Shown: positions 52,860-61,573 of the stretch, in pieces
Position numbering within the stretch: position 1 is the stretch's first letter
How the letters are laid out: every line of letters starts with the position of its first letter
Source of the DNA: Mycobacterium lacus
GTDB taxonomy: Bacteria > Actinomycetota > Actinomycetes > Mycobacteriales > Mycobacteriaceae
Length of the DNA: 64,000 nucleotides
Assembly: GCF_010731535.1 (NCBI RefSeq)
Contig: NZ_AP022581.1
Coordinates: forward strand, 248,001 to 312,000
Reading direction: 5' to 3'
Notes under the pieces: generated by a model
The model's input: the letters and a program-made list of their open reading frames with translations, nothing else
Told to the model about the DNA's origin: nothing
Databases searched by the model: none
Translations under genes and position numbers: made by a program

Positions 52860-54511
52860 GTGGCCGCCCTCAGTAGGAGCACGCCGCTGGGGGTGAGGCC
52901 GCCACTGCTGACCACGCCGACCCGGGCGCCGGCGACCTGGCGCGCGCCGGCCTCGCCACGCAACTGCGTGACGGCCTCGTGCAGCAGACCCATGCCGTGC
53001 GTGCGGCCGTGTGAGAGCTGACCGCCGTGCGTGTTGAGCGGCAGCAGCCCGTCGCGGGCGATGTTCTTGCCGCCGTCCAGGAATTCCCTGGCCTCACCGA
53101 TCCCGCAGAACCCCAGCGCCTCGATCCAGGACAGGCAGTTCATGGTGAACCCGTCGTAGAGCTCGGCGACGTCGACGTCGCTGGGCCGCAGCGAAGTTCG
53201 CGTCCACACGTGTGCGGCCTGGCCCAGCACCTGCGGCTCATGCGTGAGAGTGCTTTGGTCCCAATCGATTCGCTCGATGATCTGCGTTCCCACCGCCTCT
53301 ACCAGAACGGGCGGCTTGGCCAGGTCGCGGGCGGCGTCGACGGCGGAGACGACGACGGCTATCGCGCCGTCACAGGGCACGTCGCAGTCGTAGAGACCGA
53401 ACGGTGTGGTGATGGGCCGGGCGTTCAGGTAGTCCTGCATCGTCATCGGGGACCGATAGACGGCGGTCGGGTTGAGTTCGGCGTTGGCCCGCTGGTTCAA
53501 CGCGATCCAGCCCAGCGTCTCTTTCGTGGTGCCGTAGCGATGGAAGTGCCGTTGCGCGTTGATCGCCAGGGTGTGCGCCGCCGACGTGGCGCCGAACGGG
53601 AACTGCCAGCTGGTCGTGCGGCCACCGGACGGGGTGATCTTGCCCTGCTTCATCAGCTCGCTGTAGGTGGCTTCCCACAGCGTCCGGAAGCACAGCACGT
53701 GGCGAGCCAGGCCGCCGGCGATCGCGAGCATCGCCGCGATCACCGATCCGCCGGGGCCGAAGGTTTCGATGCCACCGTTGTGCCAGGTCGGCCGGATACC
53801 CAGCGCCGCTTCCAACGCGGTCACCCCACCCTCGCCGAACCCGCCCAGGTTGCCGCCGCCCGGATAGGTCGACAGGCCGTCGATGTCGGCGAACGTCAGC
53901 CCGGCATCGGCAATGGCCGCCTCGCACGCCTGCACCGTCAGGGACAGCGGGGGCACCATCAACCGGCGCCCGATCGGTGACATGCCTATCCCGGTGAGCG
54001 CGACCTTGTCCTCGAACTTCTCGGTAGTCAGCATGGGGCGGACGTGTTCGCCGAAGCGCTCCGGCGCGATCTCATCGACCGGCAGGGGACCGGGCTCAGC
54101 GTCCGCCGTTGGCCGGAACAAGGGCAGCCAGACGTCCTCGACCCGCTCGAAGACCACCTCCACCTGCTGTCCGAGTTCGAGCTCATCGGGATCGCACCCA
54201 ATGATGTTGGTGGTCAACCGAACCCGGGGATCTTCCGCAATCGCCACCTGGGCGACCACGTATGGCGCCGGCAGCCCGGGCAGGCTGAACCGATGGTTCA
54301 CGGTGAACCCGGCCAGGGTCGCCCTGCCCGAGACGGTTCGTACGCCCATATCGCGCGAGCGACAGTAGCGGCACACCGGCGCGGGCGGGTGGATCAGCGC
54401 CTCGCAGGACCTACATTCCTGCAACCGCAGCGTGCCGTCGGAACCGGCAGTCCAAAAGAACTCGTTCTCGGGCGTGACCAGAGGCAGCGGGCGACCCGGT
54501 GCAGCTGACAC
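52856..54511 (-). CDS. DUF35 OB-fold and thiolase-fold fusion (Ltp2/ChsH2-like aldolase)
   Basis: A 551-residue fusion. Residues 1-150 are a DUF35 unit: zinc ribbon with two CxxC pairs (CRSC and CRYC, about residues 33-51) and an OB fold (SGRATLAGFTVNHRF). Residues 165-551 are an SCP-x/Ltp2-type thiolase (VALTGIGMSPIGRR, GNLGGFGEGGVTALE, NTHGGQLSHGRTHGMG). In cholesterol side-chain loss, a DUF35 protein and Ltp2 form a retro-aldolase; here both parts are in one chain. Retro-aldol release of a short acyl-CoA or ketone is the likely reaction. A degenerate GAGAAT site lies 58 nt upstream. Confidence 0.85.
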   Translation of the reverse strand: MSAAPGRPLPLVTPENEFFWTAGSDGTLRLQECRSCEALIHPPAPVCRYCRSRDMGVRTVSGRATLAGFTVNHRFSLPGLPAPYVVAQVAIAEDPRVRLTTNIIGCDPDELELGQQVEVVFERVEDVWLPLFRPTADAEPGPLPVDEIAPERFGEHVRPMLTTEKFEDKVALTGIGMSPIGRRLMVPPLSLTVQACEAAIADAGLTFADIDGLSTYPGGGNLGGFGEGGVTALEAALGIRPTWHNGGIETFGPGGSVIAAMLAIAGGLARHVLCFRTLWEATYSELMKQGKITPSGGRTTSWQFPFGATSAAHTLAINAQRHFHRYGTTKETLGWIALNQRANAELNPTAVYRSPMTMQDYLNARPITTPFGLYDCDVPCDGAIAVVVSAVDAARDLAKPPVLVEAVGTQIIERIDWDQSTLTHEPQVLGQAAHVWTRTSLRPSDVDVAELYDGFTMNCLSWIEALGFCGIGEAREFLDGGKNIARDGLLPLNTHGGQLSHGRTHGMGLLHEAVTQLRGEAGARQVAGARVGVVSSGGLTPSGVLLLRAAT

Positions 54512-54568
54512 GTCACCTCCGGGAGTCGCGCGCCCGCCAACGGCACGGTAGGACCGTTATACGAATCA

Positions 54569-54583
54569 GAGAATTACGTTATC
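54569..54583. promoter_or_regulatory. degenerate GAGAAT-type operator, site G
   Basis: GAGAATTACGTTATC fits 10 of 12 fixed positions of the palindrome and lies 58 nt upstream of the DUF35-thiolase start. Confidence 0.45.
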
Positions 54584-54766
54584 ACCTACCAGCAGGCACG
54601 ATCTAGGCCGTATCGGCTGTGCGCGGCCGGGGGGTTGTCGCGCTGGCTGGAGCCGGACGGGTCAAAGAGTGCTGCGGTATCAACCGCGGTATCGGCTCAG
54701 GCGCAGTGAACAGTGCCGATTGCGTATCGCTCGACTAAGTCCGCTGCGTACTGTCATTGTAAGTAC

Positions 54767-55045
54767 ATGACCGCCATGAAAGATGAGCGTGTGCAGTTGC
54801 GCGTCGATGCGGTGTCGAAGCGTCGGCTGGAGGAGGCTGCCCGCGAGGCGCACTTAAGTGTGTCGGCATTCGTACTGCAGGCCGCTAGTCAGGCAGCTGA
54901 CGACCTGCTAGCCGAACGACAGACCATCCATCTGTCGCCCGACGCGGCGGCCGCGTTCACGGAAGCACTTAACCGTCCGGCGCGGGTGAACGAGCGGCTG
55001 GCGGCTGCATTGCAGCGCCCACAGCAGTTCAGCTGGCTGGACTGA
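54767..55045 (+). CDS. DUF1778 antitoxin of a TacAT-type pair
   Basis: A 92-residue antitoxin; ATG 54776 (MKDERVQLRVD) is an alternative start. The ribbon-helix-helix is in RVQLRVDAVSKRRLEEAARE, then HLSVSAFVLQAASQAADDLL, and the toxin-binding tail is HLSPDAAAAFTEALNRP. It resembles M. tuberculosis Rv0918. Its TGA is followed with no gap by the GTG of the GNAT toxin gene. Confidence 0.85.
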   Translation: MTAMKDERVQLRVDAVSKRRLEEAAREAHLSVSAFVLQAASQAADDLLAERQTIHLSPDAAAAFTEALNRPARVNERLAAALQRPQQFSWLD

Positions 55046-55582
55046 GTGGAGTTCTATCGGCCGACGCTGCTGGACCCGGAAAAGCATCAGCGCGAGGGAT
55101 TCACCTCGGGCGAGCCGTCTCTAGACGAGTGGCTGCGCCGCTACGCAGGTCAGAACCGACGCGGCAAGACCGCGGCGGTGTGGGTCATCGCCGATCGCGG
55201 CCATCGGGTGGGTTGTTACGCAACCTTGTCGATGACTTCGGTGGATCGAGCCGCTAGCCCGGCTCCGTTGGCGAAGGGTGGCCCGACGCAAGTTCCCGCG
55301 CTGCTTGTCGGTCGATTGGCCACTGACACGCGGGTCACGGGACTTGGACTCGGCACTCAAATGGTGAAGCACATTCTAGCGACTGCGGCCGAACTGAACC
55401 TGAAGGCAGCTTGCCGAGCCGTCGTCGTCACTGCACTCAACCCCGCGGCATTCAATTGGTGGCAGCGATTCGGCTTCGAACCGTTCGACTCCGAGGATGC
55501 GACAAATCTCGATCTTTACCTGCTGACCAAAGACGTCACGGCGACTGTAGTTAGCACCAGGGGCGATAGCTCAGTCGGTTAG
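55046..55582 (+). CDS. GNAT-family toxin of a TacAT-type pair
   Basis: A 178-residue GNAT acetyltransferase. The acetyl-CoA loop is VTGLGLGTQM (R/QxxGxG), preceded by the LLVGRLATDT strand. Relatives such as TacT acetylate charged tRNA. TacT's catalytic Tyr falls in FY(E/R)xxGF; here the stretch reads NWWQRFGF, with Trp at that spot, so activity is uncertain. The end, TRGDSSVG, is encoded by a tRNA-like fragment that also supplies the stop codon, so the original C-terminus may have been replaced. Confidence 0.82.
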   Translation: MEFYRPTLLDPEKHQREGFTSGEPSLDEWLRRYAGQNRRGKTAAVWVIADRGHRVGCYATLSMTSVDRAASPAPLAKGGPTQVPALLVGRLATDTRVTGLGLGTQMVKHILATAAELNLKAACRAVVVTALNPAAFNWWQRFGFEPFDSEDATNLDLYLLTKDVTATVVSTRGDSSVG

Positions 55583-55585
55583 AGC
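55561..55585 (+). repeat. tRNA 5'-half fragment
   Basis: The 25 nt GGGCGATAGC-TCAGTCGGTTAGAGC match a tRNA acceptor 5' strand and D arm. No anticodon arm, TpsiC arm or 3' acceptor strand follows, so no functional tRNA is present. It lies at the junction between the toxin-antitoxin pair and sequence without genes, as expected for a relic of an integrated element. Confidence 0.55.
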
Positions 55586-55906
55586 CGCGGACGCCGAGAA
55601 TGCACCATATGCGCACGCATCGCGGCGTGTCGCACACCGCGGCCTCGGACATGGCGAAATGACCAGCGGCGCCGATGCTGGCCGCCGGTGGTTAGCGCGA
55701 CTTCACCGAACGCGGATTGCGCCTGAAATACTCAGCGCCCAACGCACGCACCTCCGGGTACTCCGCGTCGCTGGACGTCGTTCGCACCGCCTTGCTCATA
55801 CCAGTGGTCACAGTCAGGATCGGTCGATCCACCTCCAACGCCGCCGTGTCCAACCCCTATTCACCGTCAATGACTGGGGATCGGGGGTGTGCCGCCATCG
55901 GACCGC
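55586..55906. other. non-coding stretch
   Basis: About 320 nt without a credible gene. Short open frames on both strands show no family features. It separates the toxin-antitoxin pair from the ferredoxin-flavoprotein operon. Confidence 0.5.
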
Positions 55907-56203
55907 TCAACGCGTGAAACCCCACTCGGCTTCGCTCGCCTCGGTCTTGAGGTGAGCGGCGGGATCCTCGTCGGTGCTTAACGGTGGTGGCACGGCATCC
56001 GGTCGACGTTCATCCATCTCCATGATGGCGTGGACCGGGCAGTCCATCAGCGCGCGCATGACCGCGTCGCGGTCGGCTTCGGCGACGGCGCCGTCCCCGA
56101 TCAGGCCCGCGTATCCCCAGTCGTCGAGCGAGAAGTATCCCGGCGCGTGCTTGGCGCAGACGCCGAAGCCGTCACAGATGGTGCGGTCGAGGTGAATTTT
56201 CAT
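55907..56203 (-). CDS. [3Fe-4S] ferredoxin with C-terminal extension
   Basis: A 98-residue ferredoxin starting at ATG 56203, or GTG 56215 with GTGA coupling to the upstream gene. KIHLDRTICDGFGVCAKHAP carries the CDGFGVC motif and ALMDCPVHAIMEM the last Cys. The 30-residue acidic tail (PPPLSTDEDPAAH) is longer than in the other ferredoxins here. Its partner is probably the NuoF-like flavoprotein encoded before it. Confidence 0.83.
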   Translation of the reverse strand: MKIHLDRTICDGFGVCAKHAPGYFSLDDWGYAGLIGDGAVAEADRDAVMRALMDCPVHAIMEMDERRPDAVPPPLSTDEDPAAHLKTEASEAEWGFTR

Positions 56204-56211
56204 GCCTTTCG

Positions 56212-57519
56212 TCACGCGGGCCTCACCGCCTCCACCTCGTAGGGCCGTTCGGCGCGAAAAGCGCTGGTGCGGCACGCTTCGCAGGCGCGGTCGAGATGGC
56301 GCGCCACCGCGCGCGGAAACTGGTCGAGCAGGCTGCGCGCCACATTGGTGGCGGCGTCCAGCGTGGCGCACGCCCCGCGGCCGCGCAGCAGCACCGACCA
56401 GCGCCGCAACCGGCTGAGGTCCCCGGTGGTGGCGACGCCGTCGCGCAGCGCCCCGGCGACGGCCGCCATCGCGGCCGTTCCGTTGAAACACGATCCGCAC
56501 TGCCCGGCATTTTCGCGGTCGAAGTAGGCCAGCACGGACGCGGCAACCGCAACCGGGCAGTCGTCGGTGATCACCGCGATCGCGCCACAACCCAGGCCGC
56601 TGCCGAGGCCACGCAGCGTCTCGTGGTCCAACGTGGCGTCCAGCACCGCGCGATTCAGCAGCCCGGCGAAATACCCGCCCAATAGCGCACCCCGCACCTG
56701 CTCGGACGAAACCCCGTGCAGGGCAAGGAGTTCGGTGAACGGCAGGCCGTGCGGGATCTCGTAGAGAGCCGGCGGTCGGCCAGCGCCGGTGAGGGTTACC
56801 AGGAAGGTACCGGGCGAGGATGCCGTGCCCAGCGAGCGAAATTCCGCAGATCCGTGCTGTTGCAGGTAGGGCAGGTTGGCCAGGGTCTCGACATTGCTCA
56901 CCAGGGTGGGTCGCCCGCCGACGCCTTTCTGGAACGGCCGCGGCGGCTTGTCGGTCGGCTTCACCGGACCGCCGTTGATCGCGCGGGTGACGGCGGTTTC
57001 CTCGCCGGCGATGTACCCCGGATCGACCTCCCACAGCTCGACTCCGACGTCACCGAACGCGCCGGGCTCGAGCTCGGTCAACGCGGTTTCCACGCTGCGA
57101 GCGGATTTCGGGTCGGACACATAGACGTAGGCGCGGTCGGCGGCCACGATCGCCGCGGCCAGCCGCAGCCCGTCGAGAACCAGGTGCGGCCGGTGCCGCA
57201 GTAACCATCGATCCTTGATCGACGCCGGTTCCCCCTCTTCGCCGTTCGCGACGACGACGGTGCCACCGGCGGTACGCCCGTTGTCGCGCACGGTGCGCAA
57301 TTTCACCGCGAGCGGAAACGCCGCGCCGCCGCGCCCTTGCAGCCCGCTGTGGTCGACCTCGCCGAGCACCTCGTCGGGGGCGGCGAGGGGACGGTAGCCG
57401 CCGCGCTTCCGGTACTCGGCGAAGCTCTCCCGCATGTGGCCGGGCGCCTCGCCCAGCAGCCGCGACGGGCAGCCGGGCCAGGTGGCGACGACGACGGTCG
57501 GCGCGGTGCTGGTTTCCAT
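56212..57519 (-). CDS. NuoF-like NADH:ferredoxin flavoprotein
   Basis: A 435-residue protein like the 51-kDa subunit of complex I. GLQGRGGAAFPLAVK binds NADH/FMN, VANGEEGEPASIKDR is the FMN loop, and a SLBB-type region and the Fe-S helical domain follow (GQCGSCFNGTAAM and GACATLDAATNVAR). Complex I proteins have four Cys for N3; CxxC and one further Cys are visible here, with CEAC nearer the end. Being next to a ferredoxin and no other nuo gene, it likely works as an NADH-dependent ferredoxin reductase for the P450 systems around it. Confidence 0.8.
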   Translation of the reverse strand: METSTAPTVVVATWPGCPSRLLGEAPGHMRESFAEYRKRGGYRPLAAPDEVLGEVDHSGLQGRGGAAFPLAVKLRTVRDNGRTAGGTVVVANGEEGEPASIKDRWLLRHRPHLVLDGLRLAAAIVAADRAYVYVSDPKSARSVETALTELEPGAFGDVGVELWEVDPGYIAGEETAVTRAINGGPVKPTDKPPRPFQKGVGGRPTLVSNVETLANLPYLQQHGSAEFRSLGTASSPGTFLVTLTGAGRPPALYEIPHGLPFTELLALHGVSSEQVRGALLGGYFAGLLNRAVLDATLDHETLRGLGSGLGCGAIAVITDDCPVAVAASVLAYFDRENAGQCGSCFNGTAAMAAVAGALRDGVATTGDLSRLRRWSVLLRGRGACATLDAATNVARSLLDQFPRAVARHLDRACEACRTSAFRAERPYEVEAVRPA

Positions 57520-57556
57520 CAGCTAGCTCCCCATCGTCGCGGTTAGTCTTGCGGAC

Positions 57557-58012
57557 ATGCGAACTGCCGTGGTGCGTGTCAACGTCGACCCGACCGGTGT
57601 GCTCACCCCGGAACAGTTACGCGAGGGCATCTCGGTGCTCCTCGGGCTCACTAGAGAGACTGGCGCCGACGTCGTCGAAAGCGACCGTGGCCGCGACGTT
57701 CAACTGCTGATCGCCAGCGATGACGTCGAGGTGGCCAAGCGGGCCGCAATTGACTTGTGCAGCAAAGTGTTCAACACCGGCCCGGTGGCAGGCGCGGTCA
57801 CCTTCATCAGCAGGGGAACCGACGACGATGCCCACGGCGTGCTGTCCGCGTTCGGGCTTGCCGGTGAAATCGTCCGGTGCGCCGATGCGGAGGGCTTTGA
57901 CGTCGTCTACGTGACCTTGCGCGAGGCCGACCTCGAACGCATCCCGGAAAGCCGGATCCACACGGCCCTTGAGGCGTCGCTGAACTGTGAGGTTCACATC
58001 CGCACCAGGTAG
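57557..58012 (+). CDS. conserved protein of unknown function
   Basis: A 151-residue alpha/beta protein: AVVRVNVDPTGVLTPEQLRE at the start, VQLLIASDDVEVAKRAAID, and VVYVTLREADLERIPESRI near the end. I do not recognise the family. It is the only plus-strand gene here and is divergent from the NuoF-like operon, with 37 nt between the starts. Confidence 0.6.
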   Translation: MRTAVVRVNVDPTGVLTPEQLREGISVLLGLTRETGADVVESDRGRDVQLLIASDDVEVAKRAAIDLCSKVFNTGPVAGAVTFISRGTDDDAHGVLSAFGLAGEIVRCADAEGFDVVYVTLREADLERIPESRIHTALEASLNCEVHIRTR

Positions 58013-58026
58013 GGCATAGTGGGACA

Positions 58027-58914
58027 TCACGAGCCCAAGAATTCGAGGATCGCGGGCGCGGCCTGCACCCAGGTGTCGAACATGTTGAAGTGGGTCACCC
58101 TGCCCGCGGCGCGGTCTTCGGCCGCGCGCTCCCACGCATCCTCGGGCCAGGGCGGATCGATCAGCTTGGATCCCTTGATCAAGCAGCTCACCTCGAGCGA
58201 CGTCCGCTTGGGATGATCCCAGTCGTTCTCACCTCCGCGGATAATCAGCGTGGGAACCGTTATGCGGTCGAACATTTCGTCCTCGACGCCGGGAATGGTC
58301 TGTCCAGGCTTGGACACGAACGCGTTGAGCCAGCGCAGCATCACCTTGAGGAACTCGTCGCGGTCGAGGGCCAGGAACCGCTGCTTGTTGTTCGGGTTCT
58401 CCTCAATCCGCTCGCGCCACTCGGGCACCCTCATCACCCCGGCCATTCCGGTTCCGCGCGCCGCGAGAATGCTTGGGACCACGTAGTAGGAACCCAGCAC
58501 GAACGTGCCGTACACGCCGCCGACGATGTTCCACACGACGAGCCGCTCGACCAGTTCGGGGTAGAGCATCGTTGTCAGCATGGAATCCCTCGCCCCGCCC
58601 GAGCCCCCGGCGATGATGCACCGCTGGACACCGAGCGCGGCCAGCACACCGTGCAGGGTCTCGGCGCGCATGTGCGATTCGCTTTGGCCGTAGAACTGTA
58701 CATCGGAGGCGCCGCAATTGGGCCGGTCCCACAGCAGCACCCGGTAGCCGCCACCGACCAGTGCCTCGGCCAGCGGCCGCAGGCCAGGAACATCCTTGCT
58801 GAACCGGCCGCCGGGTGTCAGTACGATGAGATCACCTGAGTCGCCAAGGATTTCGTAGACGACGTTTCCGCCGTTCACCTCGACGGACGACACGCGGTTC
58901 TCCTGCAATGTCAT
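58027..58914 (-). CDS. alpha/beta-hydrolase
   Basis: A 295-residue hydrolase from ATG 58914. The nucleophile elbow is GGSGGA, the oxyanion part LIVLTPGGRFSKD, acid in IRGGENDWDHP, and a C-terminal His in GRVTHFN. DRPNCGASDVQF is characteristic of a group near ring-cleavage hydrolases. It is the last gene of the operon and coupled by ATGA to the Rieske ferredoxin gene. Confidence 0.83.
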   Translation of the reverse strand: MTLQENRVSSVEVNGGNVVYEILGDSGDLIVLTPGGRFSKDVPGLRPLAEALVGGGYRVLLWDRPNCGASDVQFYGQSESHMRAETLHGVLAALGVQRCIIAGGSGGARDSMLTTMLYPELVERLVVWNIVGGVYGTFVLGSYYVVPSILAARGTGMAGVMRVPEWRERIEENPNNKQRFLALDRDEFLKVMLRWLNAFVSKPGQTIPGVEDEMFDRITVPTLIIRGGENDWDHPKRTSLEVSCLIKGSKLIDPPWPEDAWERAAEDRAAGRVTHFNMFDTWVQAAPAILEFLGS

Positions 58915-59312
58915 GCCATCACCAGAACGTCGTTGCCCACCACACGGACCGGATAGGTGCGGATACTCCACTCCGGCTTGACCGCGGTGGTGCCCGTCGC
59001 CAGCTCGAAACCCCATTGATGCCAGGGGCAGTAGATGAACTCGAGATCCCGAACCATGACGGCGTCCCCGGCGACACTCTCATCCACGATGGTGCGTCCC
59101 CGGGCGCGCCCGGAGCACAACGGACCGCCCTGGTGCGGGCAGTAGTTCGCGATGGCGTAGAAGTTGCCGTTGACGTTGTAGACGCCCACGCCGTGCCGTC
59201 CGATCGGCACCAGCTTGTGCGTGCCCGGAGGAATCTCGTCCACCGTCGCGACGACATGCTCGCGGCCCTGAGCGAGACGGGGTGGGGGTCGCTTGGGGGT
59301 TTCTTCCGCCAA
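58911..59312 (-). CDS. Rieske [2Fe-2S] ferredoxin-like protein
   Basis: A 133-residue soluble Rieske protein starting at TTG 59312 (MAEETPKRPPPR), 1 nt past the amidohydrolase stop. The cluster ligands are NYCPHQGG and YCPWHQWGF, 40 residues apart because of an insert with SGRARGRTIVDES. It may be the electron-transfer partner of an oxygenase such as the Rieske alpha subunit at 35938-37215, though that gene is far away. Confidence 0.87.
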   Translation of the reverse strand: MAEETPKRPPPRLAQGREHVVATVDEIPPGTHKLVPIGRHGVGVYNVNGNFYAIANYCPHQGGPLCSGRARGRTIVDESVAGDAVMVRDLEFIYCPWHQWGFELATGTTAVKPEWSIRTYPVRVVGNDVLVMA

Positions 59313-59313
59313 T

Positions 59314-60456
59314 TCAGAGCACCCGCACTTGACCCTCAAGAACCGGAACCGTCTCCGGGAGGTGATACGTCGCGATGCCGTTCTTGAACATCACCGCCTC
59401 GCGAGCCGCTTTGGGAAGGTGCTTGACCAACCAGCGCGGGTCGTCGAACGTCCAATGCGGGTAGTCCGAGGAGTACAGCAGGATCTTCTCGCATTCCATC
59501 CACTTCAAGGCGCGGATCAACTCGGTCTTGTCTTCCGGGTAGTCCAGCGGCTGGGTGGTGAACTTGATGTGGTCCTTGACGTACTCGCTTGGCTTGCGCT
59601 TGATCTCCACCCGCGACTTGCGCGCTTGGTAGACCGCGTCCATGCGCCACATCAGCGGCAGGATCCAGCTGAAGGCGTGCTCGACGAACACGATCCGCAG
59701 CGTCGGGAACCGGTCGAAGACGCCGTCGAAGATCAGGCTCATCACCTGGTTGGCGGCCAGCAGCGAGTAGGTCACCATGAAGTCGTGGTTGTAGCTGGGG
59801 AAACCCACCGGTGGGATCGGCAGCGTTTCGTACGCGCCGCGTGCGAGGTGGCAACTCACCGTGATGTCGTGCTTGGTGGCAGCCGCCCAGATCGGATCGT
59901 ACTTCGGGTCGCCCCACGACGGTCTTGGCTCGGCCTTGATCAGGATCTGCGCTATGTAGGGGTGGCCGGCCCACTTCTCGATCTCGCGGGCTGCGCCCTC
60001 CGGATCCTCGATGGCGACGGAGATTGAACCGCGCCACCGTTCGTGCCAGTTGTTGTGGCCGTCCAGCCAGTGGTTGGCCTGCCAATCATTGAGGGCACAA
60101 GCGAAGGCGTGGGTAGTCTCCGGAAGGCGCGTTGCCGCTCCCAGGGGTTCCAGGATCGCGATGTCCGCGCCGGCCTCCATGATCAGCTGCCGGAACGCCA
60201 TTTCCGGGTCGCTGCAGGCGAATTCGCCATCGGGCGGAAAGGTGTCGACGCGCATCGCGTACGCGTGCGCGTAGTCCGGAGCGTCGTAGTAGATGGTCTC
60301 GCCGACCCGGCGGGCCAGGAAGTACTTGCTGCGCCACGGCTCCGGTATGTATTCGACCAGCTCACCGCGCCTTGGGTACGGGTGGATGTCCGAGTCGACG
60401 CACCGGACGGCAATGCGCTCGGCGGCGGGAACCCGCTTGTGAGTCTGTGTCAGCAT
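59314..60456 (-). CDS. amidohydrolase (PF04909)
   Basis: A 380-residue amidohydrolase_2 protein. VDSDIHPYPRRGELVEYI is the strand-1 part (DxH), ISCHLARGAYE holds a metal His, EHAFSWILPLMWRMD is a typical later helix, and YSSDYPHWTFDDP the C-terminal metal Asp. It is paired with a second member upstream, 22 nt away; the two may act together. Confidence 0.87.
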   Translation of the reverse strand: MLTQTHKRVPAAERIAVRCVDSDIHPYPRRGELVEYIPEPWRSKYFLARRVGETIYYDAPDYAHAYAMRVDTFPPDGEFACSDPEMAFRQLIMEAGADIAILEPLGAATRLPETTHAFACALNDWQANHWLDGHNNWHERWRGSISVAIEDPEGAAREIEKWAGHPYIAQILIKAEPRPSWGDPKYDPIWAAATKHDITVSCHLARGAYETLPIPPVGFPSYNHDFMVTYSLLAANQVMSLIFDGVFDRFPTLRIVFVEHAFSWILPLMWRMDAVYQARKSRVEIKRKPSEYVKDHIKFTTQPLDYPEDKTELIRALKWMECEKILLYSSDYPHWTFDDPRWLVKHLPKAAREAVMFKNGIATYHLPETVPVLEGQVRVL

Positions 60457-60478
60457 GGTGGCCTCCCTTGTCTACCGT

Positions 60479-61573
60479 CTACTGTGCGCCGGAGCCCACA
60501 GAAATGTCGATCCCGTACAGGTTGGCCGCGTTGCGCCAGCACAGCTTCTCGCGCTGTCCGCTGGACAGCGCTCTCGGCAGCTTGCCGACGTCGGCGCACT
60601 GCCAGTGCGGATAGCTGGAGCCGAACATCACCATGTCGTCCTTGTCGGTGAAGCCGAACCACTCACCGGCGAAGTCGGCATCTTCGGGGGGACCGTCGAG
60701 GCTGCCCTGGACGAAGTAGACATGTCCGGGCAGGTAGTCGCTGGGGATGCGCGGCGCCCACGGCGTCTGTTCTAGGTGCGGCCGGCCGAAGACGTCCATC
60801 CGCCAGATGAACGGCGTCACGAAGTCCGCCGCACCGTCCGCCCACACGAACTTCAGGTTTGCGAACCGCTCGAACACCCCCTCGGCGATCATGTTCATCA
60901 GGTGATAGAGGTAATTCAGCGCCATGAAGCTGACGTATTGCTCGTATGTCCGGGTGTGGCCGGAAGGTGTCGGGGGAAAGGCGATGCCCTCGCCCGACTC
61001 GATGTGCACAGCCACCGGAAGATTCGCCTCGGCGGCGGCTTCCCACAGCGGCCAGAACTGCGGTTTGCCATAGAGCTCGCGGGACTGCAGCGGCACACCG
61101 ATCTGAACCACGCGCGGGTGCGTGCGCCATTTGTCGACCTCGCGCACCGCGCCAGCGATGTCGTCGGGGTTGACCCGGATCGTGCCGCGGAAGCGGTGGC
61201 CGAACTCGCCGTGCTCAAGCCAGCGCGACACCATCATCTCGTTGTGAGCGGCATGTAGCGCGCTGCCCAGATGCCGGTCCGGCATGATGCCGCGTCCCAT
61301 CGGATGCAGGACCGCCATGTCGACCCCGCGCTTCGAAAACAGTTCGTTGGCAACGAATTCCGGATCCGAACCCGGATACCGCTGGTTCGCTCCGTCGGTG
61401 TTCGGCGCGTACTCGCCGCCGGGCGCCCCGTACCAGTCCATCTCGTAGTCAGGGAAACCGCGGCTCTTGAAGGGCTCACGCAAGAATGAGCGCAGGTCCT
61501 TGCTGGACGGGAAGAAGATGTGCACGCTCGCGTCGATAAAGGGCGTGCGGGTTCCGTCAGCGTGTTCGATCAC
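60479..61573 (-). CDS. amidohydrolase (PF04909)
   Basis: A 364-residue amidohydrolase_2 protein beginning at GTG 61573, with GGAGGG 8 nt upstream. FIDASVHIFFPSS is the strand-1 part, VAVHIESGEG holds the metal His, VWADGAADFVTPFIWRMD is typical, and FGSSYPHWQCAD the C-terminal part, where Ser replaces the usual Asp of SDYPHW. Loss of that Asp suggests changed or lost chemistry. It heads the minus-strand operon; operator E lies 177 nt upstream. Confidence 0.85.
   Translation of the reverse strand: MIEHADGTRTPFIDASVHIFFPSSKDLRSFLREPFKSRGFPDYEMDWYGAPGGEYAPNTDGANQRYPGSDPEFVANELFSKRGVDMAVLHPMGRGIMPDRHLGSALHAAHNEMMVSRWLEHGEFGHRFRGTIRVNPDDIAGAVREVDKWRTHPRVVQIGVPLQSRELYGKPQFWPLWEAAAEANLPVAVHIESGEGIAFPPTPSGHTRTYEQYVSFMALNYLYHLMNMIAEGVFERFANLKFVWADGAADFVTPFIWRMDVFGRPHLEQTPWAPRIPSDYLPGHVYFVQGSLDGPPEDADFAGEWFGFTDKDDMVMFGSSYPHWQCADVGKLPRALSSGQREKLCWRNAANLYGIDISVGSGAQ

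Noticed and set aside
55561..55640. Complete tRNA gene after the GNAT toxin
   Set aside because: Only the acceptor 5' strand and D arm are present; no anticodon stem, TpsiC loop or 3' strand pairs downstream.
55659..55955. 98-residue open frame on the plus strand
   Set aside because: No family features or ribosome site; composition typical of chance frames in GC-rich DNA.
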